64,000 nucleotides of DNA from Catenovulum maritimum (GCF_001050375.1 NZ_KQ130482.1:140954-204953); one strand, 5' to 3'. Counted from the stretch's first letter, positions 36,799-47,800 are shown. Translations and numbers: made by a program. Notes: a model not told the origin generated them from the letters alone.

Positions 36799-37485
36799 AT
36801 GAGTTGGCAATCATTTTTCGATTCGCAGAATGAGCAAGATTATTTTAAAGCTGCATTAGCCAAAGTCGCAGCAGATAGAGCGCAGGGTAAGCTGGTATTT
36901 CCAGCTGATAAACTGGTTTTTTCGGCGTTTGATTCAACACCTCTAGAGAAGGTTAAAGTCGTGATCTTGGGTCAAGACCCTTATCATGGTGAAGGTCAAG
37001 CGCATGGCTTGTGTTTCTCTGTGTTGCCAGAAGTTAAAATCCCGCCTTCTTTAAAAAATATCTACAAAGAATTAGCAATAGATATATCTGGTTTTAATAT
37101 TCCAGAGCACGGTTATTTGCAAAGCTGGGCAGAGCAAGGGGTACTTTTACTCAATACAGTATTAACAGTGGAGCAGGGCAAAGCCCACTCACATGCCAAA
37201 TATGGCTGGGAAAAATTTACCGACGCAGCGATTGAATATTTGAGTCAGACCCAAACTGGAGTCGTGTTCTTACTCTGGGGCGCACACGCTCAGAAAAAAG
37301 CAGCTTTAATCGATAGTAGTAAACATCATATTTTAACCTCTGTGCACCCATCACCTTTATCCGCTCACAGAGGGTTCTTAGGATGTAAACATTTTAGCCA
37401 AGCAAATCAATTGCTAGAAAAGCAGGGAAAAACAGAAATTAATTGGTGTTTAGATAGTTTAAATGGGCAGTTCAGCTTAATTTAG
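36799..37485 (+). CDS. ung: Uracil-DNA glycosylase
   Basis: 228 residues from the ATG at 36799 (AGGA 6 bases upstream); the upstream GTG frame at 36772 lies inside the dispersed repeat and is not used. Family-1 UDG motifs: catalytic water-activating [35 protein letters not shown], and the intercalation loop [11 protein letters not shown]. It removes uracil from DNA. Its promoter must lie within or before the repeat. Confidence 0.96.
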   Translation: MSWQSFFDSQNEQDYFKAALAKVAADRAQGKLVFPADKLVFSAFDSTPLEKVKVVILGQDPYHGEGQAHGLCFSVLPEVKIPPSLKNIYKELAIDISGFNIPEHGYLQSWAEQGVLLLNTVLTVEQGKAHSHAKYGWEKFTDAAIEYLSQTQTGVVFLLWGAHAQKKAALIDSSKHHILTSVHPSPLSAHRGFLGCKHFSQANQLLEKQGKTEINWCLDSLNGQFSLI

Positions 37486-37494
37486 CAATTTAAT

Positions 37495-37521
37495 CCAGAT
37501 ACTCAAGACGTGAGTATCTGG
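37495..37521. terminator. Stem-loop after ung
   Basis: Perfect 11-base inverted repeat CCAGATACTCA / TGAGTATCTGG with loop AGACG, 9 bases after the ung stop and between convergent genes. T tract weak (TTCCTGCTTTT). Confidence 0.75.
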
Positions 37522-37570
37522 TTCCTGCTTTTGGTATTAGGAGATAGCGAAGGCCGACACAATAATTTGA

Positions 37571-38287
37571 CTAGTCTTTTGATTTTTCGTTTTGAATTTC
37601 ACTCTCTGTCTGGCTACCTGTAGCGATTTCTTGCTCATCTTTGATACTCGCTAGGTTGTCGTCAGACTTAGATTTTTTGGCTGTAGCTTGTTGCGTTAGG
37701 TTCTTTTGCTGTATTTTCTGCTCGTAGCCATAAATAACAAAACCCATTATTAGACCAGCTAAGTGAGCTTCGATTGCGACACTGGCTTCGATCATTTCAG
37801 CGGTAGACGCGCTAGCGCCATAAACTTGTTCCCAAATTACTTTGGCAATTAATGCAAAAATCAGCAAATAACCGGTTTTTTCTTGTTTTTGAATATCGGT
37901 CAACGCACCCCATGCAATTAAACAATGTAATACTCCAGAAAATCCCACGTAAATCTGGATATCAGTAAACCAATATAAATAAGCAGAGATAGCTACACAA
38001 GCTATAATGACTTGGTTTAAAAAAGGGCGAATGGAGTAGTAATGTCCATGTAAGGTCCATAATGCCAATAGCCCAGCAGAGTTCATTAAAAAGTGATTTA
38101 GGTTGCTATGTAAAAAGTGCGCGCTTAGTAAGCGCCAATATTCACCTTGCTGAATATTGGCTTGATTATACTCAAGCCAATTGGCATAGTCAGGCATGAA
38201 AAATTGAAAGTTAGCAAAACTGATAATAAGAAAAATAATAACGGGCAAGCTTTGCCATGGCAGATTTTTAAGTAAATTTTTTAACAT
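37571..38287 (-). CDS. Rhomboid-family intramembrane protease, probable rhombosortase
   Basis: 238 residues with about six membrane helices over 1-190 and a charged Lys/Glu/Ser-rich cytoplasmic tail. The catalytic Ser117 is in VGFSGVLHC and the paired His175 in EAHLAGL; WRLLSAHFLHSNLNHFLMN is the rhomboid loop/helix-2 region. The G-F-S-G-V-L-H form with His right after the serine loop is typical of rhombosortases, which process GlyGly-CTERM proteins. The PL24-like lyase at 9637-12783 carries exactly such a tail and is a candidate substrate. Divergent from the ggt gene. Confidence 0.8.
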   Translation of the reverse strand: MLKNLLKNLPWQSLPVIIFLIISFANFQFFMPDYANWLEYNQANIQQGEYWRLLSAHFLHSNLNHFLMNSAGLLALWTLHGHYYSIRPFLNQVIIACVAISAYLYWFTDIQIYVGFSGVLHCLIAWGALTDIQKQEKTGYLLIFALIAKVIWEQVYGASASTAEMIEASVAIEAHLAGLIMGFVIYGYEQKIQQKNLTQQATAKKSKSDDNLASIKDEQEIATGSQTESEIQNEKSKD

Positions 38288-38331
38288 GGTGTTGGTTTGA
38301 TTCTTGAATTAAATGTTAAAGGTAACCCTTA

Positions 38332-40143
38332 GTGAGATTGGATTATAAATTTTTACGCGCTAGCTTGGCAGTTTTTTTTTGCTGTTATTTATCAAGCTGT
38401 GCTGAGAGCGGCGCTAAACACTCAAGCATAGATGTTCAAAGTGATGAAATACAAACTCAAGCTTTCAAGCAAAGAGAAGTAAGAGAACCAGAAGCTGCAA
38501 CAGGTTGGCAAGATAAAAAAGTTGCTGAATCTGAGTTAGGTATGATCAGCGCCGCTAATCCATATGCAGTTAAAGCTGGGATGGATATTTTACGTCAAGG
38601 CGGAACGGCGATTGATGCAGCAATTGCAATTCAAACAGTATTAACTCTAGTTGAGCCTCAATCGTCCGGCATTGGCGGCGGCGGGTTTATTTTATATTGG
38701 GATAATAAAGGCCAAACATTACATAGTATAGATGCTAGAGAAACGGCTCCAAAAACTGCAACAGATAAATTGTTTTATGAAGACGGTAAACCGATATCTT
38801 GGTTTAAAGCTGTGGTTGGTGGCCGTTCAGTTGGTACACCTGGTATTTTAGCTGGGCTTGATCATGCGCATAAAACTTGGGGTAAATTAGCTTGGTCTAA
38901 TTTATTTGATGAAGCAATCAGGTTAAGTGAGCAAGGCTTTGTTGTATCTGATCGACTAGCTAAATTAGTTGCTATGAAAATTAACCCAGGGATAAATCAA
39001 TTACCTCCGGCAAAAGAATATTTTTTCCCGAGCGGACAAGCGATACAAGCAGGTCAATTAAAAACCAATTTACCACTCGCAAATAGTTTTAAACAAATTG
39101 CGAACCAAGGTGTGGACTATTTTTACCAAGGTGAACTTGCAAAACATATCGTTTCAGCAGTGCAAAATTCCAAAATTGCGCCCGGTTCACTTAGCTTATC
39201 TGATCTAGCTATATATCAGGCTAAATCTCGCAAGCCGGCGTGTTTAACAGGTTTTGGTAAGAATATTTGTGGATTTGGGCCCCCGAGTTCAGGTGGGATT
39301 AGTGTGTTACAAATTATAGGTATGCTTGATCGCACTGCATTCCAAAGCTTGGCAGTAGATAACCCTAAAGCATGGCATTTATTTACTCAAGCGTCTCGAC
39401 TCGCTTTCGCGGATAGAAATTTATATATAGCAGATAGCGATTTTGTTGCTGTACCTGTCACTGGGTTATTAGATCCTGTGTACTTGACTCAGCGAAGCCA
39501 ACTAATTAATCCAAGCAAAGATTTAGGCACAGCACAAGCAGGTAAATTGCCTAGTTTAACCGCCTATATTCAATCCGATAGTCTAGAGCGCCCGAGTACA
39601 TCACATATTAGCATTGTCGATAAATGGGGTAATGCTGTGTCTATGACGACAAGTATTGAAATGGCATTTGGCTCAGGCGTTATGGTGGCGGGTTTTCTAC
39701 TTAATAATCAGCTGACAGATTTTTCATTCAAAAGTGCAGATGGAAATCGCCTAGTTGCTAATCGTATTGAGCCTCAAAAACGCCCTAGAAGCAGTATGGC
39801 ACCTATGATGATATTTGATGAGGATAATAAATTAGAGGGCGTTATAGGCTCTCCAGGTGGATCTAGAATTATCAATTATGTCAGTCAATCAATTTTGGCT
39901 AAACTTGCGTGGAATATGCCGATCCAAGAGGCGATTAACCTTGATAAAGTCACCAATATGAATGGTAAAACGAGTTTAGAGTCGAATTCTGAGTTAGCTA
40001 ACTCTGCTTCTTATTTCGAATCATTGGGACATAAAGTCGATGTAAGAGGCTTAAATAGCGGTTTGCATGCAATTTGGCGTGAGAATGGCGTTTGGGTTGG
40101 GGCTGCCGACCCTAGAAGGGAAGGCATCGCGATTGGATATTAA
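38332..40143 (+). CDS. ggt: Gamma-glutamyltransferase, lipoprotein
   Basis: 603 residues from the GTG at 38332, with AAAGG 9 bases upstream (38318-38322). Signal with LSSC lipobox. Large-subunit start MISAANPYAVKAGMDILRQGGTAIDAAIA with the LVEPQSSGIGGGGF loop; the autocleavage site precedes Thr423 in RPSTSHISIVD, the small-subunit nucleophile. The late GSPGGSRIINYV loop is present. It cleaves glutathione and other gamma-glutamyl compounds in the periplasm. Confidence 0.94.
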   Translation: MRLDYKFLRASLAVFFCCYLSSCAESGAKHSSIDVQSDEIQTQAFKQREVREPEAATGWQDKKVAESELGMISAANPYAVKAGMDILRQGGTAIDAAIAIQTVLTLVEPQSSGIGGGGFILYWDNKGQTLHSIDARETAPKTATDKLFYEDGKPISWFKAVVGGRSVGTPGILAGLDHAHKTWGKLAWSNLFDEAIRLSEQGFVVSDRLAKLVAMKINPGINQLPPAKEYFFPSGQAIQAGQLKTNLPLANSFKQIANQGVDYFYQGELAKHIVSAVQNSKIAPGSLSLSDLAIYQAKSRKPACLTGFGKNICGFGPPSSGGISVLQIIGMLDRTAFQSLAVDNPKAWHLFTQASRLAFADRNLYIADSDFVAVPVTGLLDPVYLTQRSQLINPSKDLGTAQAGKLPSLTAYIQSDSLERPSTSHISIVDKWGNAVSMTTSIEMAFGSGVMVAGFLLNNQLTDFSFKSADGNRLVANRIEPQKRPRSSMAPMMIFDEDNKLEGVIGSPGGSRIINYVSQSILAKLAWNMPIQEAINLDKVTNMNGKTSLESNSELANSASYFESLGHKVDVRGLNSGLHAIWRENGVWVGAADPRREGIAIGY

Positions 40144-40166
40144 AAATCTTAATTATTGAGATTTTT
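40142..40166. terminator. Bidirectional terminator
   Basis: AAAAATCT / AGATTTTT inverted repeat with a 9-base loop, overlapping the ggt stop and the 3' end of the convergent minus-strand gene. Confidence 0.7.
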
Positions 40167-41076
40167 CAGTGGACAACTCGATTTCTATTAGCTCTTGCAG
40201 GCTAATGTTATATTTTTCATAGCCTTTATTTAGATTTTTTATATAGGGGTTGTCTAACGGAATGATAGTTCTTTTACTGAGTTTACTGGCTTTTACACTC
40301 TCTGCATAAAACTGATTCCAGAGTTTTTGTAGTTGCCCATTCTCAAAAGCCATTTTAAGACCTGCTTCAACTCGCTTGGCATTTTTGACATTGTGTTTGG
40401 CAGTGAAGAAAAACCGAGGCATCTTATAATGTAAGGCAATGTTTTGGTCGACAGACAGGTTAGGAAATTGGTATTTAAACGTTTGATATTCCGAGTGCCA
40501 TTCGTTAATGCCTCGAAAAAATAACTCAGCACGGTTCTCATTTATCATTTCGAACATTTTCTCATAAACTGAAATAGTAAACACAGGCATGCCATTTTTA
40601 GTCAATATATCACTGTCTAACCAGCCAATCCCTTGTAGTGTGGTTAATTTGGAAATGTGTTCGATGCGAGTTAATGGTGTTAATAGAGATTGGTTTTGTT
40701 TGGATACAAAACTGACTCTGTAACCAACTATGCCTCTCTCTAGTGGAAATGGGATAGCTAAAAAGTCCTCTAGTAAGTTATCTCGGACAGAGAATTTAAA
40801 AAAGAAATTTTTATAGAAGCCTTGTTTTGCTAGTGTTTCGATTCGTTTTAAACTTAAATTCGAACCATGGCTTAACAGCGAGTTATTATTTGATGCTAAT
40901 ACGAATTCCTCCGTGTCTTTGGTCGCTGTTAGTTTAAGTGCAAGTTTTAATAGCTCTCTTTCGTAAACATTTCTTTGATCGAAATTTGTCAGTGGCGCCA
41001 TATAAATAAACGTTTCTTCAGATTTAGCCGAGAAACAACCAAGTATAAGGAGACAAAAGACAAACCCTTTAAGCAA
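40153..41076 (-). CDS. Periplasmic binding-protein-like protein, paralogue A
   Basis: 307 residues from a TTG at 41076 (AGGA 8 bases upstream). Signal peptide ending about CFSAKS. The fold looks like a type-2 periplasmic solute-binding protein of the amino-acid-binding kind: an ERELLKLALKLT start, FPLERGIVGYRV hinge strands, a GIGWLDSDILTKNG helix, NENRAELFFRGINEW and a basic C-terminus. It is clearly paralogous to 62431-63315. No transporter genes adjacent, so it may serve as a sensor or be an orphan. Ligand unknown. Confidence 0.7.
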   Translation of the reverse strand: MLKGFVFCLLILGCFSAKSEETFIYMAPLTNFDQRNVYERELLKLALKLTATKDTEEFVLASNNNSLLSHGSNLSLKRIETLAKQGFYKNFFFKFSVRDNLLEDFLAIPFPLERGIVGYRVSFVSKQNQSLLTPLTRIEHISKLTTLQGIGWLDSDILTKNGMPVFTISVYEKMFEMINENRAELFFRGINEWHSEYQTFKYQFPNLSVDQNIALHYKMPRFFFTAKHNVKNAKRVEAGLKMAFENGQLQKLWNQFYAESVKASKLSKRTIIPLDNPYIKNLNKGYEKYNISLQELIEIELSTEKSQ

Positions 41077-41144
41077 AATGTGATTCCTATTTCTGCAATA
41101 GCTTTAACTAATTATAAGTTTAACTTTAGTTAACAATAGATAAA

Positions 41145-41585
41145 TTATCTAAAGTTATCTGCTTTTAATTTATTAACTAACCACTTTCCTTGCTGTTTGA
41201 CCATGTATACAGTTCTTAAATCACGTTGGCGGTTACCTTGAAATAAGCCATCGAACATGATGGTTACTTCAGCTTTTTCGGCTGAGTTTGGAAAAATTGA
41301 CTTACCACTAACAGATTTATCTTCTTTGATGACGACGCTATCATATCTTAGATTAAATAATACTTTTTGGACTCTCTCTGCGGTCTGATAGCTTTTTAAT
41401 ATTCTAGAATATTGTGGTGTGGTTCTCTTAACTGCTAAATTTAGATCGTGCAGGTTGTAAATCGTGTCAAAAAACTCTATCGCAGCTTCGCCTGGTTGTG
41501 GAGGAATTGGCTCTTTATCACCACTGCAGCCAAATAAAGAGAATGATAAAAGTAACGTGATGATGTAAGTATAGCGAGTAGGCAT
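41145..41585 (-). CDS. Uncharacterised lipoprotein
   Basis: 146 residues. Signal with lipobox LFGC (Cys20), a proline-rich spacer (EPIPPQPG), then an alpha+beta domain (AIEFFDTIYNLHDLNLAVK ... RTVYMVKQQGKWLVNKL). The pattern is like small NTF2-type or DUF4878-like lipoproteins, but no family can be assigned. Ends 68 bases before the binding-protein-like gene on the same strand. Confidence 0.7.
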   Translation of the reverse strand: MPTRYTYIITLLLSFSLFGCSGDKEPIPPQPGEAAIEFFDTIYNLHDLNLAVKRTTPQYSRILKSYQTAERVQKVLFNLRYDSVVIKEDKSVSGKSIFPNSAEKAEVTIMFDGLFQGNRQRDLRTVYMVKQQGKWLVNKLKADNFR

Positions 41586-41743
41586 TATTTAAACTTCCTT
41601 TTAGCCAAAAACAGATTTGATTGTCGGTTTTTGCTGCTAAAAAGTAAAGTTGATTAGCCAAATATTTACATTTTACATATAGAAATTTAAAAATGATGAT
41701 AGATGATGAGGTTTAGGTTATCGATTAAGGTATGGTAAAAGTT

Positions 41744-41766
41744 ACAGAGGGAATTGCTCCCTCTGT
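41744..41766 (-). terminator. Terminator of cysK
   Basis: Perfect 9-base stem ACAGAGGGA / TCCCTCTGT, loop ATTGC, 15 bases beyond the cysK stop; on the minus strand it is followed by AACTTTTAC. Confidence 0.7.
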
Positions 41767-41781
41767 ACATTGATCACTTTA

Positions 41782-42747
41782 TTACTGAACTAATTCAGCG
41801 TCAGTGAAAGTTTCTGAAAATAAAGGACTTGTTAAGTAACGTTCAGCAGAACTTGGTAAAATTACAACTATGTTTTTACCTTCGTTTTCTGGCTTTTCAG
41901 CTAAGCGAGCCGCTGCAACAACAGCCGCACCAGAAGAAATACCCGCTAAGATACCTTCTTCTTTCATTAGTCTGTGAGCCATTTCCATTGCTTCTTCGTT
42001 TGAAACTTGTTCAACTGAATCTACTAAATCAATATCTAGATTGCCAGGGATGAAACCGGCACCAATACCTTGGATTTTATGTGGTCCAGGTGTTAAATCT
42101 TGACCAGCTTTAGCTTGGGTAATTACTGGCGAGTCAGTTGGCTCAACTGCAACTGATTGGATCGCTTTACCCATAGTTTTCTTAATATAACGGCTGACAC
42201 CTGTGATAGTACCACCAGTACCTACACCAGCTACGAAGATATCGATCTCGCCGTCAGTGTCTTCCCAAATTTCAGGACCAGTTGTTTTTTCATGAATTTC
42301 TGGGTTAGCTGGGTTTTCGAACTGTTGAAGTAAAATGAATTTTTCAGGGTTTGCATCGCGAATTTCTTCAGCTTTAGCAACCGCACCTTTCATTCCCTTA
42401 GGACCTTCAGTTAACACTAAGTTTGCACCCAATGCTTTTAATAATTTACGGCGTTCTAAGCTCATAGTAGCTGGCATAGTTAGAGTTAATTTGTAACCAC
42501 GAGCAGCAGCAACAAACGCTAACGCAATACCTGTATTACCACTTGTTGGCTCTACAATTTCTTTGCCTTCAGTTAGGATACCTTTTTTCTCTGCATCCCA
42601 AATCATATTTGCACCGATACGGCATTTTACGCTAAAGCTCGGATTACGAGACTCAACCTTTGCATACACATTACCAGTAGATACTTTTTTTAATTTTACT
42701 AAAGGCGTGTTACCAATCGCTAGAGAATTATCTTCAAACACTTTCAT
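41782..42747 (-). CDS. cysK: Cysteine synthase A
   Basis: 321 residues. PLP-dependent O-acetylserine sulfhydrylase. PLP lysine Lys41 in [14 protein letters not shown], the substrate loop [17 protein letters not shown], the phosphate loop [16 protein letters not shown] and [15 protein letters not shown]. Normal family length. Stand-alone gene with its own terminator. It supplies cysteine from sulfide; sulfate released by the sulfatase would eventually feed it, but no direct link is shown. Confidence 0.95.
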   Translation of the reverse strand: MKVFEDNSLAIGNTPLVKLKKVSTGNVYAKVESRNPSFSVKCRIGANMIWDAEKKGILTEGKEIVEPTSGNTGIALAFVAAARGYKLTLTMPATMSLERRKLLKALGANLVLTEGPKGMKGAVAKAEEIRDANPEKFILLQQFENPANPEIHEKTTGPEIWEDTDGEIDIFVAGVGTGGTITGVSRYIKKTMGKAIQSVAVEPTDSPVITQAKAGQDLTPGPHKIQGIGAGFIPGNLDIDLVDSVEQVSNEEAMEMAHRLMKEEGILAGISSGAAVVAAARLAEKPENEGKNIVVILPSSAERYLTSPLFSETFTDAELVQ

Positions 42748-42874
42748 AATTTAAATCCTTAACTTTATTGTTATAGAAAGACATTGTTTTAGCTTATACC
42801 TAAAGGAAATAAACAGAAGTGCGATTTTGTTATATAAAATAGCAGAAAGTAAGGTAGGGCAAGAGGGCAAAATC

Positions 42875-42913
42875 AAAACACAAGGCAATTAGTGAATAAT
42901 TACCTTGTGTTTT
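42875..42913 (-). terminator. Terminator after the CBM48 gene
   Basis: Inverted repeat AAAACACAAGG / CCTTGTGTTTT with inner AATTA/TAATT pairing, 15 bases after the stop; ends in TTTTGATTTT on the minus strand. Confidence 0.85.
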
Positions 42914-42927
42914 AGGTATTTTTTATA

Positions 42928-43242
42928 TTAAGCAGTACAGTCCACAACTGAATTATCAGTACCGCCTACAGGAGATGGTGAGTAGTTATCAGCATCCCAA
43001 TCATTTTCCCAAATATCACCATTTATTAAATACTTAAATTGGTATGCTTGGCCAGATTCTAGATCTAGGTTTAATGAAAAATCACCATTTTTAAGCTTTT
43101 TCATTGGCGTGCTTGCTTCATCCCAGTCATTGAAATCACCCACAACGTGGACTTTTTCAGCTTTCTGAGCTTGTTCGGCAGTTAAACGGAATGTTACTTT
43201 ACAGACAGGTTTTGATTTCAAGAATTGTTTTTTCAGGCTCAT
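42928..43242 (-). CDS. Stand-alone CBM48 / isoamylase N-terminal domain protein
   Basis: 104 residues, a single early-set Ig-like domain. CKVTFRLTAEQAQKAEKVHVVGDFNDWDEA, then LESGQAYQFKYLINGDIWENDWDADNYSP: the GDFNxW and YQFKYLI...W elements are those of glycogen-binding CBM48/AMPK-beta-like domains. No signal peptide and no catalytic domain. Likely a cytoplasmic glycogen-binding or regulatory protein. No glycogen-metabolism genes nearby. Confidence 0.85.
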   Translation of the reverse strand: MSLKKQFLKSKPVCKVTFRLTAEQAQKAEKVHVVGDFNDWDEASTPMKKLKNGDFSLNLDLESGQAYQFKYLINGDIWENDWDADNYSPSPVGGTDNSVVDCTA

Positions 43243-43616
43243 ACTAGATCCCTTCAGTTTGATTAAAAGTAAAAAATGAAACTGTGCTAAGCGTGTTCAT
43301 CTATTATCAATACAATTTATGTACCAATAATAGAAAAAATCCGTTAAGAATAATCATATGTATATTAACTAATTATTATACATATCGAAATTATTCAAAA
43401 ATATTTACTATCAATTATAAAATAATAATGAACTATTTCTAATAATAGCTGTACTCAGTATATCAGCAAAAAAATTTGAGAAAATAAGGCATTGAGTTTA
43501 TTTAGTAAATATTTTCGCTTAAGAATAGCTTTTGCTATTGATAACTATAGGTGATGCCATACTATTGTAGTTATCAGCCTTTTTAAAGTATTCAATTAGA
43601 CATTAATGGAAGAATA
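43243..43616. other. Intergenic region between CBM48 and RND genes
   Basis: 374 AT-rich bases between divergent genes; no ORF. It contains the inverted repeat ATATGTATA / TATACATAT at 43356-43364 and 43377-43385, which could be an operator or a hairpin. Promoters for both genes must lie here. Confidence 0.4.
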
Positions 43617-44804
43617 ATGCAATCAAAGTTAAAAAAAATCTTACTCCCTTTGATCATCCTTGTTACAGCTATTGCTGTTTTCGTTGCTATGGAGTCAATG
43701 AAAAAACCAGCTGAAAAAAAAGAAATGGAATTTAAACCAACTCTAGTGGCTGTTGATACATTAGAAGCGAAAGACTGGCAGTTCAAGATACAGGCTCAAG
43801 GTATGGTTAGACCGGTTAAAGAAACGGATTTAACGGTTGAAGTATCGGCTAAAGTACTAGCTATTTCAGATACTTTTTTTGAAGGCTCGTTTGTAAAACA
43901 AGGTGATGTATTAGTCAAGTTAGAGCAAAGTGATTACTTGACTGAACTTAAATTGTCTAAAGCAAATTTGGCTAAAGCCTTGGCCGCACTGAAAGAAGAA
44001 AAAGCAAGAGTTGAAGTAGCAAAACGGGAATGGAAAGGTCGAATTGATACAGCTTCAGATTTAGCATTGAGAATTCCTCAGCTAGAAACCGAGCAAGCAA
44101 ATGTTGAATATGCACAGGCACAAGTAGAGCAAGCTCAGCGTAATTTAGACCGAACTTTTATTCGAGCACCTTATGATGGTGTTATTGTTGCGAGTACCAC
44201 AGAGGTCGGACAATTTTTGTCGAAGGGGACACAAGTCGGTAAAATTTATGGCTCAGAGACTGCAGAGATAAGATTGCCAGTTAATTACACTGAGTTAAAA
44301 TTCATCGATGTCGGGTCAAAATTAGTGCAATCTGCACCATCTCCGGTCGTTTTGTATACAAATTCGGCGAGTAAGAAGGCGGAAAATTGGCTCGCTTACT
44401 TATCTCATAGTGAAGCTGTCATTGATAACACCTCAAGAATGACATACCTAGTCGCTAAAATATCCGACCCATATAATTTAACAGGTATACATCAACAGGC
44501 TATTCAATTTGGTCAATTTGTAAATGCTGAAATTTCGGGTACAAAAGCAAATCAGGTATTTAAGATTAATCGCCAGTATTTAACTTCTAACCAAGAAATT
44601 ATCTTATTTCAGAATAATGAAATTAAACTATTTAAACCTGAGATACTCAGGTTTGAAGGTAAGTTTATTTATATCGATTCAGGCTTAAGAAATGGTGATC
44701 AAATCATCACTTCTGCTATTAGTAATCCCGTTAATGGGATGAAAGTTAGGTTAAATTCTACCGCGCAAAAGTCGACTAAGACAAACGAACTAGTGGCAAA
44801 CTAA
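43617..44804 (+). CDS. RND efflux periplasmic adaptor (HlyD/MFP family)
   Basis: 395 residues. One N-terminal membrane anchor (KILLPLIILVTAIAVFVAM), lipoyl/barrel-sandwich halves around KILAISDTFFEGSFVKQGDVLVKLE (VSAKVLAIS region) and TFIRAPYDGVIVASTTEVGQFL, and an intervening coiled-coil hairpin (about 105-180) containing KEEKARVEVAKREWKG. It links the inner-membrane RND pump encoded 9 bases downstream to an outer-membrane channel; no tolC-like gene is adjacent. Substrate unknown. Confidence 0.93.
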   Translation: MQSKLKKILLPLIILVTAIAVFVAMESMKKPAEKKEMEFKPTLVAVDTLEAKDWQFKIQAQGMVRPVKETDLTVEVSAKVLAISDTFFEGSFVKQGDVLVKLEQSDYLTELKLSKANLAKALAALKEEKARVEVAKREWKGRIDTASDLALRIPQLETEQANVEYAQAQVEQAQRNLDRTFIRAPYDGVIVASTTEVGQFLSKGTQVGKIYGSETAEIRLPVNYTELKFIDVGSKLVQSAPSPVVLYTNSASKKAENWLAYLSHSEAVIDNTSRMTYLVAKISDPYNLTGIHQQAIQFGQFVNAEISGTKANQVFKINRQYLTSNQEIILFQNNEIKLFKPEILRFEGKFIYIDSGLRNGDQIITSAISNPVNGMKVRLNSTAQKSTKTNELVAN

Positions 44805-44813
44805 GGACAGTTA

Positions 44814-47800
44814 ATGAGTGTTGATTCTGCAAAAAAAGGTTTAATTGCCTGGTTCGCCCATAATCCAGTCGCGGCAAACTTATTACTCGTATTAATTATT
44901 TTAATGGGGATTTACTCTGTTTTTACCATTAGAAAACAATCGTTTCCAACTATAGCGGTTGATGTTATTAGTATCCAAGTACCTTATTTAGGTGCAGCGC
45001 CGGAAGAAGTTGAAGAAGGTGTCGTACTCAAAATTGAAGAAGCGGTAAAAAGATTAGAAGGGATTAAGAAGCTTGAGTCGAATGCGAATGAAGGCATGGG
45101 ACAAGTTAAAATTGAAGTTGAAGATGGTTATGATGTTCAAGAGTTAATGAACGAAGTTAAAGTTCAGATTGATGCTATCCCAAGTTTTCCAGAAAACAGT
45201 GAAAAGCCAGTTATATACCGAGCTAAACCAGAACAAGCGGTACTCTGGGTTCAGGTCTATGGCGATATGTCTGAAGTGGCGATGAAAGAGTACGCTAAAG
45301 AAATTCGAGATGAGATAGTTCAGCTCCCCGATGTCACTACGGCAGAAGTTGTGGGTGCTCGAGACTATGAAATTGCAATTGAATTACCTGAAAGTCGTTT
45401 AAGAGAATACGGCTTAACTTTAGATTATGTGGCGGGCCAAATACAGAAAAACTCAATTGATCTGCCAGGTGGTTCGATTAAAACGGATAATGGCGACATA
45501 TTATTACGAACCAATGGCCAAGCATATCGAGCTACTGAATTTGCAGACTTAGTTTTACTCACCAGAGAAGACGGTACTCGTTTACTATTAGGTGATATTG
45601 CTAAAATTACCGATGGCTTTGTTGAAAATGAAGGGTTTGCTCGGTTTAACAAGCAGCCAAGTATCGGTATTCAAGTTAAATCAGTTGGCCAGCAAAATGA
45701 CCTCCATATATCAGCAACTGTGAAAAAGTACCTTGAAGAAAAACAGAAAAACTTACCTTCAGGTGTCAATGTTTCTGCTTGGGGTGATAGTTCTTATTAC
45801 TTAAAAGGCCGAGTCGATTTAATGCTCAATAATATGTTGATGGGAGCATTACTGGTTTTTATTATTCTATCTTTGTTTTTGAAATTTAGGTTAGCTATCT
45901 GGGTTATCGTTGGCTTGTTTGCGAGTTTCCTAGGCGCGATTGCACTGATGCCAGTTGCTGGTGTGACCATCAATATGATTAGTCTCTTCGCTTTTATACT
46001 CGTGTTAGGGATAGTTGTTGATGATGCCATTATCATTGGTGAAAGTATTCATAGTACAACGCAAGCACATGGGAATAGTGTTGATACGGTTGTTAGAGGT
46101 GCAAAAAAAGTGGCTATGCCGGCCACATTTGGTGTGTTAACCACAATTGTGGCTTTTGCGCCTATGCTATTAGTGACTGGACCTTCCTCGCCTATTTGGT
46201 CTTCAATTGGCGCAGTTGTTATGCTGTGTTTAGCATTTTCTTTGATTGAATCAAAATGGATTTTACCTTCACATTTAGTTGGGATAAAAACGACTGCTAA
46301 AACAGAGGCTATGTGGTTACCTAGGTTTCGTCAGAAAATCTCTAAAATACTCGATGGTTTTATCCAAAATAAGTACAAGCCTTTCTTAACACTGTGTTTG
46401 GAAAATCGCTACAGCACAATTGCTTCTTTCCTTGCCATTTTAATTTTAGTCGCAGGCTTAATTAATTCAGGGGTTGTGCGATTTGTATTTTTCCCTAATT
46501 TACCAAGTGATTATGTTCAAGTAACTTTGGCTATGGAGGATGGCAGCTCTGCTGATTTAACCAATGAAACGATCGCGAAATTAGAAGCTGCTTTGTATCA
46601 AGTTGATTCTGATAGTCGAGTCGAAAATGGTACACCAGTATTGGGTAATTCAATGGCCTTTAGCACTTCTCAAACTAGCGGCATGATTTGGGCTCAATTA
46701 AATTTAGATGAAGAAAGAGATTTAAATGGCTTTGAAGTCGCTAATCGATGGCGAGATGCTTTTGGGGAATCTACCGGTGTTCGCTCGGTTAATTTTACAG
46801 GCTCTATTTCTGGTGGAGCAGGCAGTGATTTAGAATTTTTATTTAGAAGTGACAATATTCAGCAAATCGACCAAGCTGCGGAAGAGTTAAAAGCAGCATT
46901 ACGCCAATTTGAAGGTATATATGATGTTGATGATTCATTTAGTGGTGGTAAAGATGAAATTAAAATTAAAATTAAGCCAGAAGCTGAAACGTTAGGACTG
47001 ACTCTAGTTGATGTCGCCCGTCAAGTCCGAGTCGCGTTTTATGGTGCAGAAGCACAACGGATACAGCGTGACGAAGAAGAAATAAAAGTCATGGTGAGAT
47101 ATCCAAAAGATCAACGTAAATCCATTAGCAATTTAGACAATATGTTTATTCGTACTAGCGCAGGTCGCGAAGTTCCATTCTCGACAGTTGCCAGCTATGA
47201 GATTGGCCAAGGTTATGCAACGATCAAGCGTATTGATTATCAAAGATCCGTTAGCGTAACTGCAAGGGCTGATAAAGCCGTTGCTGAACCAGGTAAATTA
47301 GCGCAAGAAGTGATAAAAGATGTAATTCCTAAAATTTTAGAGAAGTATCCAGAGGTCGACTTTCAATTAGCTGGTGCATCTAAAGATGAGCAAGATGCGT
47401 TGAAAAGTTTAGCAATTGGTTTCGGGTTTGCGATTATCGTTATATATGGGCTCATGGCGATCCCACTTAAATCTTACACTCAACCTTTTATTATTATGTC
47501 TGTAATCCCTTTTGGTATTGTCGGAGCTGTGATTGGGCATGTTGTATTTGGTTTAGCTATGAGCATATTATCTATGTTTGGGATTATCGCGCTTGCTGGG
47601 GTGGTGGTAAATGATTCACTTATATTGGTTGAATTTGTTAACCGCGCAAGACATAGAGGTTTAGCAATCAGGCAAGCTGTTCTTGAAGCCGGAACACAAA
47701 GGTTTAGAGCGATTTTATTAACCTCTTTAACCACCTTTTTTGGCTTGATTCCGATTGTGCTCGAAACTAGCTTACAAGCACAAATTGTGATTCCTATGGC

